64,000 nucleotides of DNA from Hetaerina americana (Eukaryota > Arthropoda > Insecta > Odonata > Calopterygidae). The notes under the pieces were generated by a model. The model ran no database searches and had not been told where the DNA came from. It worked only from the letters and a program-made list of their open reading frames with translations. Below are positions 49,883-61,930 of this stretch, piece by piece. Position 1 is the first letter of the stretch; the number at the start of each line of letters is the position of its first letter. Made by a program: the position numbers and the translations under genes. Where the stretch lies: NCBI GenBank assembly GCA_022747635.1, contig JAKTNV010000003.1, forward strand, positions 49,395,475-49,459,474, read 5' to 3'.

Positions 49883-51192
49883 AAGTTCGATTTCACCAAA
49901 AGCCAATTCCCAGCTAAGAGTTATCGGTCCTTAATGAGTAAGTGGTGAAAACCAACGGAATGAATTAATGTTGCTATTAAAAAAAATATTTAATTCAATT
50001 TATTTGCCTATTTCAATGCGTAGTACTCAATGGGAAATGCTTAGCTAACAGGGTTTAAGTTTGCTCAAATCTCTTTTCTTGAACTCAAGCCCTTAGAACT
50101 TTGATCATTTAAGATAACTTGAAAGTTCGGCAGTCACTCATCGCAGATTTAAACTTCCATTTTTAGATAGATGCGGTAGACGAGGAATTTCATTTTTGAA
50201 ATACGTTTCTGTAAAAATAGCCGGAAAATCTGAGAATTTCAAAGAGTTGTCTTGATAAATTTTGTTAAAAAATGTTTTCCCACAGTGAATAACTCGACAC
50301 AAAAGTAACTGAAAGTAAAGCGTCATCTTTGATCTCCGCGTTCAGTATGTTATTATTTTCTAAAGCAATAATAGAAATGTAGCTGGATGACTTTCAGAGC
50401 GTGGGATACTTAATGTGAAATAAATTAATTGGAATTAAAATTTTATTATAGTTTTTTTGGGAAATGTAAGTTTATGCCCTAATATTACGAATGAGAGAGA
50501 AGTGTCATTTTATTACCTGTGTATTGAACGGAAACTTGTTCGAAAGAGCCTCTCTGATAATATTTTGTTCTAATTTTAGCTAAACCCTCGAATTTATTCG
50601 TGCTTGTTACATAATTAGGGCTTTTATCCTAGAAAATAATTTTTCTGAAGTATTAAAATTTTAACTTTGCACAATATTTGTTAAATTTTCCTAGCATTGA
50701 AGAATTTTCTAGTTTAGTGTTGATATTACAATTTATCACTTCAATTCAAGGAAGTTTTTAATAGTATTTATATCAAAATTTTATTTGGGGTTTTGAAGGC
50801 CATGAAATTACACATTTTAACTTCAATTCAGGGAACAAAAACTTTTAAATCTAAGGCGAGTTCTTCTTTCTTAAGCTGTTTTTAATATTTTTTTGTAATC
50901 CTCAAGTATGCTCCGATCATCTCTGAGACTAAAATACTCTTCAGGTATATTATAATCGTTGTTGACAGTTGTAACAGAGTGTGACTTCTTAAGTGAAATG
51001 ATATATTGTAATGCTCTTGTGCCAAAATGTTATACAATTATTTTCGGAGATATGCGATTTATTTTTTCTGCGTATCCGTAACAATCTGGGAGTATTTGAA
51101 AACCATAAAATTTGTTCATGCAAATATTACAATCAAATCAACACTAAAATATTAAGTATTACTGTTCATAAAAATATGGGTGCAAATTTCAG
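49883..51192 (+). other. Probable intron upstream of the first visible XPR1-like exon
   Basis: AT-rich DNA ending in the acceptor ATTTCAG at 51186-51192. No exon recognised in it. Confidence 0.5.
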
Positions 51193-51560
51193 TATTTTAT
51201 TATGATGGAGAAGAAGACTGGCATGTAGTTCTACGGATCTATCGTGGACCTCTTGTGATAGTGGAAATGACCTTCTTCACCGGATTTAACTTTGGAACAT
51301 GGCAGAAATACGGGTTGAACCACATAAGGATCTTTAATATGGATCCCAAGGATCACTTAACGAAGTACGATATTCTGGAAATCGCCTGCCTCATGGGGAT
51401 TCTTTGGACGTTAAGCGTTCTCGGGTTCCTTCACTCATCATACCTCCACATTCCGCCTTATGTGTTCCCCCTGGCCATGTTCTTATTCGCTCTGGCTATA
51501 TTACTAAATCCTCTTCACGTTTGCTGGTACAAAGCTCGCATTGGATTTCTGAAAATTTTG
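51193..51560 (+). CDS. XPR1-like exon 1 (visible)
   Basis: Begins by completing a split codon (2 nt) after an AG acceptor and ends in phase 0 before GTAAGA. Encodes IYRGPLVIVEMTFF, GLNHIRIFNMDPKDHL and three hydrophobic helices, ending LNPLHVCWYKARIGFLKIL. Confidence 0.9.
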
Positions 51561-54500
51561 GTAAGAAACGATTTCAATTTGCGACCATTTTATGTAAATA
51601 ATATCAATTTTAATACGTAGCTACTTTAATACTTGGCTGGAATATTTTCCTTAGGGAAGGACCTTAGTTTCACCATATTTCCGAGTTTATTTTACGGATT
51701 ATTGGCTTGCTGACCAAATGATAAGTTTGTGGCTTGCGTTCATGGACTGGCACTTCTTTTTCTGTTTCTACATATACATCGACAACTGGGCGACAGCTGG
51801 AGGTAACAGCAATATTTATAGAATCGCTTACTTTTGAATTACCTGCCATTACAAATTTTCGGTACAATTACAATGATATACTATATTTATTCTAGACACC
51901 AGCCACTGCTTGGAACAATCCCTTGCCTCAAGATCTGTTGCAGCATCCATTCCAGCTGCCATAAGATTCATTCAATGCCTCAGGCTCTATAGGGATACTA
52001 AATTAAAATTCCCACACATTGCAAACGCTGGAAAGTACAGTACAGTTTTGTTTGTTTTCACCTTCCTCGCTCTTTTTAGGATCAAAGAAGGTAATTATAT
52101 CTTAAAACAAAATTACATTATTTTAAATCAAATTTTTTATGGCACTGAAAACCGTTAGAAAAGAATCTGAATAGTAAAATAATTTCACAATAACATAAAG
52201 AAATAAGAATTAATAAGCTGCACTGAATGCAACAATTTCAGAGTGTAAAAATCATTCGCCTTGACTGGGATGACTCCGTTAAAAGTTACTGTTGCGGCAT
52301 CTCCCGCAGTTTCTTTGGAAGCTGCACTGAGTTTAATGTATTTAGTGGTTTCGTTGCCTCATGAGTTTCAATATAAAATACGACAAACTAAAGATAATAA
52401 TCACTAAATAATATTTAAAATTTAAATTGTAAACCATGATTTTTTTAAAGGTGACTACTCATCCAACCTCTACAACCCATACTTTGGTTTGTGGGTTCTT
52501 GCCTCAGTTACAAATGCAATTTGGGCGTACCTTTGGGACGTGATTATTGATTGGGGACTTTTTGATACATTTAGGGGCAAAAATAAATTTTTGAAAGAAG
52601 AAATGATGATTCCAAATAAGGTAAGTTTCACATCATTTTGACTCCCAGTAATCCAGCATGTAGTTTAAGGGCGATCACTGTAAATTCATCTCTGGTCAGT
52701 GTATATATTCACAGCAACATTTGTAACCTTATTTAAGTTTTAAATTGACAAGAAGTCAGCAGGATTCTACAAACCCAATTGTGCAACAAGTATCCATAAT
52801 TCGCAATATCTCCTATCACGCCCTACTGTGGCTATAAATGGAATGAAATTATCATGATATAAGCGTAGGAGAAAATTATTTAAATGATGGAATTATTTTA
52901 GTAAATAGAAGCAGATAATAAGTTAAAAAAAAATGTTGATCTTAATTTCAAAATCTTTAAGTGCCAATTTCAAAGTTCCTATTAACTGATAATAGATTCA
53001 AAATTGCATTTAAATATTAATAACTATACAAAAATGAAATAATTCATATTTTGCAGCCACATTACAAGTTTCGAGGCTCAATATAGGCATAATACGTCAG
53101 GTGTCAGTCTATGGAAATTTCTAATATCTATTTTAATGAAATATGCAGCTCTAAAATTTTGCATATATATATTTTCAAACAAACTTGGTTTTAACAAATT
53201 TTATGAAACTTAAGGTACACAGCCCGAACATGTACAGAGTGCTTTAATGCATAATAAACGTCAATACCAGTATTACATCTAATTTGATTAAAATCTACTT
53301 GCATATTTTTGAAAATTTTCATTAGGATTCAACTAATATATTTTGTACTCATGCATGCTAACTATAGCTACCAGGGACTAGTGTTACATTAGCACATAAC
53401 CAACGCACAAAAATAAAAACAATTGAGATGAAAACTCCATAACACAATACACCCATGCATTTGCCAGAATCCTGCAGGCCATCATTTGTTTAACCAGGCT
53501 ATCTATGGATTTAGGCAACCAGCGAATAGAGTTCTCCTGGTGTGTACGCCACCCACTTCACACAACAAATGGATTAAAATTCGTATTTCCGTGGACTGAC
53601 ATTAATATCATCATCACAAATTAAAAACATTGGTAGCAGTTCTTCAATTCCTGATGGGAATAAAGCGTATGAAAACCTGGGAAACCAGAAACATAGATAT
53701 TCTGCGCTGAAAATACTCAATTACAATTTAAATGGAACTACGTACGTTAGTAGGAACTGATTCAGGATCATAGTCGGGTACTTCTTCCTCATTAAATAAA
53801 TTATTTTTATTTCAGTCAATAGTGCTACAATTAATTAGTCCTGTTCCTAACATTAATTTGATTACTTCCACTTTTAATTCTACATTACTTACAGATGAAT
53901 GAGTTATTAGAATGACTAAAATGCTCCCTTGAATTAGCTGACGTCATATCATTCAAAAAGGCGCAAATCTTAACTGTTTGTCATCCAACGGCTAAAGGAC
54001 ATTATCAGTCATTTTAACATAGTACTAAAATGACGTCATATATTATACCAAACGCCGCTAATTCCAATTCACCAACTTCATTGATCTAATAGACCCACAT
54101 TAAACATATTATAATCTTTAAAACGTATTAATTCTTAATGCGTTTTCCAAAAGTATATTTATTTTTTAAGATAGTAATCCGTAGTGAATTGCAATTCCAG
54201 ATAATGTGTAAACTACATTGCTTGTATAATAAAATAAGCACTGCTATCTTTTCAAAAGGAATAAATTACATGTATTTACAAAGAGGAACGATGCGTTATT
54301 AAGTCTGAATAATCACTATGTTACATTTAGCGGAAAGCAAATTATTCTTTCTTTTTCAGTATTAGTAATTCAAAGTGGTGAGCTAAAACTTTTTATCATT
54401 TTGATAGATTATATTTCTTTACAGGGTTACTATTATTTTGCAATTGTCGAAGACTTTGTATTGAGATATAACTGGTTATTACTTTACCTGATGACGCAAA

Positions 54501-55875
54501 CAGGATATGCAAGTTTGGATTTAATGTTCACCATTCTTTCGCCTCTCGAGGTAGTCAGGTACGTGAAGTTTACATTTAAAATATATCTTATTTCGGCGTC
54601 GAATTCAATGATAATCAATTGTTTTTACCATATTCAGGCGATTCATCTGGAATATATTCCGTCTGGAGAATGAGCACATCAAAAACCATGCACATTATCA
54701 GTCTGTGCGACGCATTTTATTGACTCTTAATGAAGATCCTGGCGTAAAAGTTCAGGTAGAAAGTGACGATAACAAAAATGGGAAATTCAGAAAGAGAGCA
54801 ATAGTTGCGGAAAAGGAAAATAACGTGTCTCCACCCACGAATAATAATGCACTACCATCGTCGTCAAGAAAAGGTTTGTTAATTTCGCATGTGCTTTTTT
54901 TGAGAAAAATTATGTATTAATGAATCAATTATTACATTTTAACATATTTAAAAGATTTATACTTCACATGCTAAATAAAAAACTAAAATTCTACCTATTT
55001 CGTTGGAATTATATTTATGGCATACAAAAAGCTCCCGAATGAGAGCATTATACTTTATAAGCCCAATTAAAAAAATAGCTGGAAAAGGTTTAAAATAATG
55101 ATAGTATAAGCTTTTTTGCACTTATAACTTACAACTTTTTTTGGCTTGTATGCACGCAAAAAAATTACCCATCTTTTTATTGTTAATTATTATATTAAAA
55201 ATACGAAAAATTTTAAAAACTATGAAATGCCAATTGTGTTTTCACATTATACTTGAGATTTATTGCACGGATGATAGGGATAATGAGAGAAAGTGCTCAT
55301 TCTGGGGATTACATCCGTTATCGATTGACATACTGGTGTTTAGGGGTTTTTGAAACTACCAATTTCTTCGTTTTCAAGAATTTGTATCAAAAAATGCTAT
55401 TTAAAATGTCATGTTTTATGATGAAATAGAAGTTACGAGAAATATTTTGCACCAACTATTTAATACTCATAATGTAATGGTCTTGGTGACGCTATACGTT
55501 TCCAACAAAGTCTTCATATACTAGGCATAATATATAGTATTAATTGCCTAAAAGTGGTTTTTTGAGTGAATCCTACAAAACTTCTATTCTCTCTAATAAA
55601 TTAAATTACTAACCGTAATTAAAAAAATGTTTCGCGATCGGAAGGGATGCTATATGATTTGGTAACTCAAACTTGAGCCCAGCACCTATTAATCAACGCA
55701 AAGACCAGTGCTATATTTCGTAACCTAATAATAAAATACTTTTTCAGCAACAAAACAAATACTACCGATGAAACTGATAAAAGGAAGCTACAATATCGAA
55801 GAGAGCAAACAACCAAAACACGAAGATGTTTCCACGGGGGTTTTTGTGATTAAATCATGGCAGGACTATCATTGA
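51193..55875 (+). CDS. XPR1/SYG1-family phosphate exporter, EXS half (partial, 7 exons)
   Basis: Join 51193-51560, 51655-51802, 51896-52090, 52451-52620, 54425-54558, 54638-54873, 55748-55875. All visible junctions are GT-AG and phases agree, giving about 459 residues to a TGA at 55873-55875. The family exports inorganic phosphate across the plasma membrane, with a cytosolic SPX domain sensing inositol pyrophosphates; the vertebrate protein is also a retrovirus receptor. Hallmarks: IYRGPLVIVE, several membrane helices, FTDYWLADQM, RFIQCLRLYRDTK, NAGKYSTVLF, a WD...IIDWGLFD stretch, VEDFVLRYNW and RRFIWNIFRLENEH. The C-terminal tail (SSSRK to SWQDYH) is short and hydrophilic. The SPX domain and first helices are missing: upstream, in the gap, or not recognised. 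Sequence is rather diverged from vertebrate XPR1, so it may be an arthropod paralogue. Confidence 0.9.
51655..51802 (+). CDS. XPR1-like exon 2
   Basis: Encodes GRTLVSPYFRVYFTDYWLAD and a helix MISLWLAFMDWHFFFCFYIY. This is the conserved 'D-W-LADQ' segment of EXS. Donor GTAACA. Confidence 0.9.
51896..52090 (+). CDS. XPR1-like exon 3
   Basis: Encodes SIPAAIRFIQCLRLYRDTK and NAGKYSTVLFVFTFLALF, the family's best-conserved block. Acceptor TTCTAG, donor GTAATT. Confidence 0.92.
52215..52330 (+). mobile_element. Minimal copy of the tRNA-like element in an XPR1-like intron
   Basis: The body (about 52227-52320) lies between AAGCTGCACTGA copies at 52215-52226 and 52319-52330; the AA of the right copy also fits the element end. 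It is an inverted piece (ATGCAACAATTTCAGAGTG ... CCTTGACTGGGA) joined directly to a direct piece (TGACTCCGTTAAAAG ... TTTCTTTGGAA), with GGA at 52268-52270 fitting both. It keeps both family termini but only the T-arm end of the tRNA-like part. Confidence 0.85.
52451..52620 (+). CDS. XPR1-like exon 4
   Basis: Encodes YFGLWVLASVTNAIWAYLWD then VIIDWGLFDTF and FLKEEMMIPNK, matching the EXS W-D...DWGLF pattern. Donor GTAAGT. Confidence 0.92.
52621..54424 (+). other. XPR1-like intron 4 (1.8 kb)
   Basis: AT-rich intron bounded by GTAAGT and TTTACAG. I saw no nested gene or clear repeat. Confidence 0.75.
54425..54558 (+). CDS. XPR1-like exon 5
   Basis: Encodes GYYYFAIVEDFVLRYNWLLL and a membrane segment ending LSPLEVVR. 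Acceptor TTTACAG, donor GTACGT. It follows a 1.8-kb intron. Confidence 0.9.
54638..54873 (+). CDS. XPR1-like exon 6
   Basis: Encodes RFIWNIFRLENEHIKNHAHY, the conserved end of the EXS domain, then a charged tail (VESDDNKNGKFRKRA). Donor GTTTGT is weaker than the others. Confidence 0.85.
55748..55875 (+). CDS. XPR1-like terminal exon
   Basis: Acceptor TTTTCAG. The phase fits exon 6 and the frame runs to TGA at 55873-55875, encoding a 42-residue hydrophilic C-terminus ending SWQDYH. No homology of its own; assigned by phase, acceptor and the polyadenylation signal that follows. Confidence 0.7.
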
Positions 55876-55933
55876 ACTATGTTTCTGATTTAATTTCTTG
55901 AATAACACATGTTTTCATCCAATTTATTAGCGA

Positions 55934-55939
55934 AATAAA
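55934..55939 (+). terminator. Polyadenylation signal of the XPR1-like gene
   Basis: AATAAA 59 bp after the stop codon, followed by AT-rich DNA. Confidence 0.6.
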
Positions 55940-58900
55940 ACTTTTGAAATAATTTTCCTAGCAATTAATTGGTATCTCAGTTAACTGTCAGTGAGATGAA
56001 AACCCTTAACCTTTAGAGTAGAGAGTATGAAGATTTAAAACTTATATAAAAATAAGAAGAGTAATGGTTAAGATTTTCGTAGAATTCAATTATTTTTTGT
56101 AAGTACGTGATTATTCATCGAATGAAGGTTTCAAAATGCCATCGTTCGTGCATCATTAATGCAAGCGTTCGTCAATATTGACCGTTTTCAATGAAACATA
56201 AGAGACAACCTTTATTTTGGTTACTGCAGGGGATCCAAAAGTCCGACGATATTTGTGGAAAGTTTGTGGCATCCCCGGGTTGAACTGAGAAGAAGAAAAA
56301 CCTCAAAACTGATTTTTTTTCGCTGTGAGCTTTTTTCACTCTTGAGTTTTCACGAAAGCACTCTCGTTCTCCATTAGTGCCACCACCACCTCGCACTTTC
56401 CTCCTTCCCCCCCCCCACCATCGCTCCCTCCCGCCAACATCACACTTCCCTCCTCCATTTCCACCTTTCTCTTTCTCGCCTTTGCTTTCAGGCTCGGGGG
56501 AGCCCTTGGCCCACTTGCCGTCTTCGTCTCCACGACGTGGGAATTCAAAAGACAGGGCCAGGGAGAAAGAAAGGATGAGACCCGTGAGGGGAGTTGAGTG
56601 AGACGGCAAATGGCTAACGGCGTGGGAAGAAGATTGTCGGGGAAAGAGACGTGTCGGGAGATGGAGGGGGGCAGGAAGGGATGGAGACGGGGGGAAGTTG
56701 GGTGGGGAGTCGAGTTTAGGGGAGTTGCCGAGGAGAACATTAGGGGGAAGCCGGGAAGAAAGATGGATAGACAATGTGGGCGTCAATATTTCGTCATTCT
56801 TAACACTACCAGGGGTGGAAAGGTTGAGGGAAGGGATGAAGGGAAGAGAGTGGACGGAGAGAAAATAGTTTCAACGCGGGATCGTTCAGAGGTGACCCTT
56901 ACAAGTGCAATTCGGAGGACCAACGCTTTTTTGGCGCATTGTAACACGAGAAGACTCGTTTCTTGAAACATATGGGGCTGGTTTGCCAAACAAATATTCA
57001 TTTATCTATCCTACAATCCATTAGAAAAATTATACTCTGCCGACTGCATCTCCTCTTGACTCCATTGGAAACCAACATGCTATGTATGGTCGCAGATATC
57101 AGTGTTTAATTGGCTGGAAATATTAAACACACAACCGTTGTCAAAGCACTGTGATATTGGGCTAAATTAGTACGAAAAAATGGGGAAATATTATATCATA
57201 CAGGTATATATAAATCTAGTTTATGAATAGAAAATTAATGAACTCAGTTTTTAGTGTTTTGTATCTGTATGTGTTAAAATTAAGTGCTCATTGTTCTTTC
57301 ACCGGGTATGGCGAACTTCTGAATAAATTTCCAATACTTTATTGCACGTTTTGAAAAATATAATAAATCATACATTAATGAATTTTAAAAATTATTAATA
57401 TTTTGGTTTTATAAACGATTAAACTCAAAAGGAATTTGGATCTCGATGGAACGAGATTATAGTTTGGTACATATTTAACGGTGACATTAATGTAACAGCT
57501 AAGATTTTAATTTAAGCTAAGATAATTCCCAAAATTTGATATCTTCAAGGTTATCACCCACGAAATAAAAAAAATCCCATTTTGCGCAACATTAGAGATA
57601 AATGTACCGTATTTATGCCAATATCGCAAGAACATTTTAGGGGGTGGATAAATTAATATGTCATGCCATTATCCGACGGCCTCCTTTCACTGTCAGAATA
57701 TTTTTGTGTCAATCTTGTACCGTGAATAAAATGCAATGGGTATCTGAACTTCGGGGCAATAATGTCACAACCTCTGGAAAAAAACCACAGAAACCAAAAA
57801 TACACAGAAATAAATTACAGAAATAGGTGGAGCGCAACCAGGAGGATTAATTTTTAGTTTCGATTCTTCATACAAAATAAATATCGCAGTATAATGATAC
57901 ATCAGCGTGGCAGTGATTATGAGATGTAACAAATAGTTTGGTGCATGCTTCCATGACTACTCTATCAATCAAATCGTATCATACATACCTCCTCAAATAA
58001 ATTTGATATCACGGATGACATGCTGTATCGGTATAAAACATTTTATCCGCTTGTTCCTTCTATAAAATAATTACCGTGTATCATAAATATCGAGTTTCAT
58101 ATTGTGAATCATAAATATCAGGTGGATAACATTATTTTTATCATGCGAAATATACTGGCTCTAGCAAAATGATTCTATTAACACTCTTCAAATGAACCAT
58201 GTCGATGAACCATAGATGCCAATGCGGGTACAGGGTTCTGTCAGAAAGAAAATTCAGGCAAATGTGCGCGTGAATAAAGCTAGTTTGAATTCCGGAGTAT
58301 TCATAAAGGATTTAGCATAGTAGTTACAAGGCTGTATAGATAATTATCATTTTGAGAATAGAAACTCTAACTGCAGTTAGCACAGAACATAACCTTGATT
58401 CATCGTTGACATTTTAATTCTCTTGAAAAGCAGAATACACGCACACACTTTTTTATTTTACGAGATGGGGTCATCGTCATTTTGATAGACAAAAGTTCCG
58501 CCGTGCAATGAAGTAGGTTAGATGTATAAAAATGCGCTAATCGTTATCCTCTAAACTCATATAAAAAATAATGATAACAGGCGATTGGTGGAACTAGATG
58601 TGTTCTTGATGGGTGCTCAAGAAATAGAAGCATTTGAAGTAGACTGAAAAATTAACACGAGTAGTTACATATTTCGAAGCTTGCGCAGTAAAGTAGAACC
58701 AATTTATGGTTTATGAAACCACTGGAATGAGCGGCCACGTGGACGACTTCATCAAGCGACTTTCGGACTCCTGCATCAAACTGCATGCTATCCTCTGACT
58801 GGCCCAAAAATGATTCCCACCATATCATAAATTTGCTACACCTGACCCAAAGACTTCATCGAGATTTATTTACAAACGGGTACAACTTGCCAAATGGTAG

Positions 58901-60356
58901 GATTGGGGGGCACCTGGTGGATGAACTCTCAAACGGTAGTGGGTTCGTGCTCCTGAAGATAAGTAACGCTTATTTCGTCGGTTAGATTCATTCGCGAAAT
59001 ACGTTCCTCTGCGACTCAGTAGAGCAGAAACTTGAAACGGGTGACCCAGAAACACATTTTATCACAATTTTATTTTCCATTTACGGCTCGTCTAAAATCA
59101 CACGGTGCTCCAGAGGTTGTCACATTTCGGTCCTCTGAGACTCTGCTCTTTTATTTAAAGAAGGTTGGATGAAATAAATTATAGGATGTGATGCAACCAC
59201 AATTTAACGGAAGCCATTGGCTGGTCTAGACTAGAGTAGACTAGAAACCAGAAGAGTCATCCATCAGATTCGACTACTGAAGGAGGAAGCTATAATTTAC
59301 TTACTGAGAAAGCTATAGTCAGGCTAATAAATCCACTGACACACACACCTGAACCTATTATCCCGTTTAACCATGCACTCACATCATGACGCTATTTCTG
59401 CATCTTCACATGCGATACAAATGGGGAGAAGGTAATTAAAGTGATTCAATGGAAGGTAATGCGGGGTGACTCAGCTGACGGCCTATTTTTCGAATTATCA
59501 AATCATCCTATTGTTACTTCACGCTCCAAATAAAGTTCGAAGATATGTTACCAGTAATTTGATCATGGTACACTGCATTATTTCATTGAATTCTCTTATC
59601 TATTTTCTTAATTTAAACCGGCTCATTAATTCATTTCTTCTACGATGAATTCAGATATTGTACTCGTGTGATTCTCCAATAACGCTTGGTACCCATTAAA
59701 CGATTTTTGAGGTCAAAAAGCGTGCTTCTACAACTTAAAAAAAAAAAAAATGAGTGAGCAAAATAACTAACTTGGAAAAATTTCTTCCATGGAAATATCG
59801 TTTTCTAGGTTAAGTTTTTCTTCCGTTCTTTAATTTTACTATTCCGTCCCACTTTCCGCGATGACCACAAAAATAGCGGACGGCTTTTCCACTGCCCGCC
59901 GCGAAACCTTTTCTTCCGGGATGTCCCCCGAGTAATCGCTCGTCGGACCCTTGACGGAACGTCTTCGACACCCAGCAGAAGGCTTTCCCAAAGGTCAGAA
60001 ATCGGGAAAAGACAAATGCTGTGCGGGAGGAGGGACCTGATGAATTGCCCTCGTGAGTGGCAGGTGGTGGTGGAATGGGTGGCTGGTGTGTGGGAGGATG
60101 GTATGGTGGCGAGATGGAAGGAGATGGGTCAAACTGCCCCTGGCACACGCAACCCACCCCCTTTCCCACCTTCTCACACTCCCTCTTCGATGCTTCCCTC
60201 CTCGGATGATGGTGTGGTGGGAGGAAGAGGAAGTGGTGGTGGCGGAAGGGTGGGGGGGAGCGGTCTGCGAAGGGGTTGAGGGTGGGGGTGGCATGGGGTG
60301 GTGTGTGTGTGCAATGGGGGTGGGGAGGGCAAGAAGGTGGGAGATCCGCGGGGCGT

Positions 60357-60391
<35 letters not shown>

Positions 60392-60449
60392 AAGAGATAG
60401 ATAGAGCGGAGGAGCTAGGGGTGGGCGGGAGAGGTTCCCAAATAGCAAG
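55940..60449. other. Intergenic, no gene seen
   Basis: Includes GC-rich, CT/GA-asymmetric stretches at about 56330-56900 and 59830-60450 that produce long low-complexity open frames on both strands, and AT-rich DNA between. A short poly-A run is at about 59738-59750. No supported gene. Confidence 0.5.
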
Positions 60450-60709
60450 GGCGTTCGCGTTCACTCTCGCCGTGAACGGCACAGAACATATCTCTCTCGA
60501 TTGCCGACGACGCAGCGCTTGGGGAGCCCTTCGTTCATTTTACCGGGAAGAGGAGAGAGAGAGAGAGTGAGAGAGAGAGAGTGAGAGAGAGAGAGAAGCA
60601 AGTGCGAAGAAGAGGAAGCCCAAGTTGAGGGACTCGGCGAAGAGAAGAGCTCCAGGGACGACGCAAAACAGGAGTGCCGCTCCCTCGCACGCCGCTCGAA
60701 TCGAGAGAG
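60450..60709 (+). promoter_or_regulatory. Candidate CpG-rich promoter and noncoding first exon
   Basis: A CpG-dense region (about 60460-60530) precedes an initiator match TCATTT at 60534-60539. It continues through a GA repeat and CpG-rich sequence to a strong splice donor (GAGAG|GTGAGA) at 60709/60710. This resembles a 5' UTR exon of a + strand gene with long first intron; its coding exons would be beyond 61 kb or outside the window. Confidence 0.38.
60553..60598 (+). repeat. (GA)n simple repeat
   Basis: GAGAGAGTGAGAGA-type repeat inside the putative first exon. GA repeats are common in insect promoters and can bind GAGA-type factors. Confidence 0.85.
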
Positions 60710-61863
60710 GTGAGAGGTGTGTTTCATTGTGCGCGGTTTTGTGTGCGTGCTTGTGCCGCGGGGATGGCGATTCTTTTGTTCCGCTTGGATGTGCTCCCAG
60801 TAGAAATCGACCTTTTCGCGGCGGCATTCGTCAAGGATCCGGTTACCCGTTCAACTTTTTGCCCTTTGATCTTTGCACTCTGGCTGTTATTTTAACCTCC
60901 TCTTTCTGAGGGTGGTTCTCAGTGATTTGCTATCGAATCGAAATTATGTTGGAATACCAGCGCACGATGTTTCTTCTCAAGCTGTTTTCAGCTCGCTGGA
61001 TTATTTTAACTTCCTTACAAATGCATGCTTTCACAGTAGTTTGAACGGAATTGGGTGGGTAAAATTCTAAAAAGAGCGGGATGAATTGGATGCCTTCAAT
61101 GAAAATTGATGCAGTGATGACGCCGCAGAGCATGGGCAAATTATGGTTTTAAGAATAGGTTAAATAGGGTTGGGAGGTAAAACTAGGTACCAAAATATTC
61201 GCTGCTATTACTCTCTAAACTTACACTAGCACAGTTCAGTATTTAAATGCTGTGTCGTCCATAGTGAGTATATTTGAAATTATAGTTTAATAAAATTAAT
61301 GTGAAACATAATAAAAAATAGTTACAGTCATCGTTTTGGCTAGAAAATCAACTGATAAGAATATCATTTGGATAAAAACTAAGGTTTCAGTGAATTTATT
61401 AATTATTTGATTATTATAAAAGTTTTGATTTGGATTTTAGATGATTAAGGTAATTATTTTATAGAGTAAATGGATCACAACAAATATTTTTTGTCTCACT
61501 GCGCGATAGTATAAATGTTTTTCATATCATCGGTAGAGTGATTGACCCCTTTTTTTGGTTGGTTCCAAATTTAGAATGCGTGGAGACTGCAGCCAAAGAC
61601 TTCTGATCCGTTCTCAAGAGTCAACCGATACTCTATTTTTTACCTCTGTGATCTCTGCCCTAATTAATTTTGCAGCGCCGACGTCGCCAAATTTTGTAAA
61701 CTGAAATAGATCCTTTGTTGCTAATGAAGTTAAGCATGGAAAAGCAGCAATATTGTGTGCGCTGTGTGCTAAACGAGACCAAATTGGATGCCTTTGATTC
61801 TATCATTAAATAAGTAAATTATATATTAGAAATCGCCATATGTGATTTTATTCATATAAACTG

Positions 61864-61930
<67 letters not shown>

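Noticed and set aside
56172..56966. Open frames of 204, 134 and 122 codons
   Set aside because: Same compositional artefact in a GC-rich asymmetric stretch; overlapping on both strands.
58910..58965. tRNA-like relic (GGGTTCGTGCTCC as a B box)
   Set aside because: No convincing A box or stems could be placed, so it was left out.
59810..60482. 212-codon Pro/His/Ser-rich frame
   Set aside because: Encoded by CT and CA simple sequence just upstream of a promoter-like region; no family resemblance.
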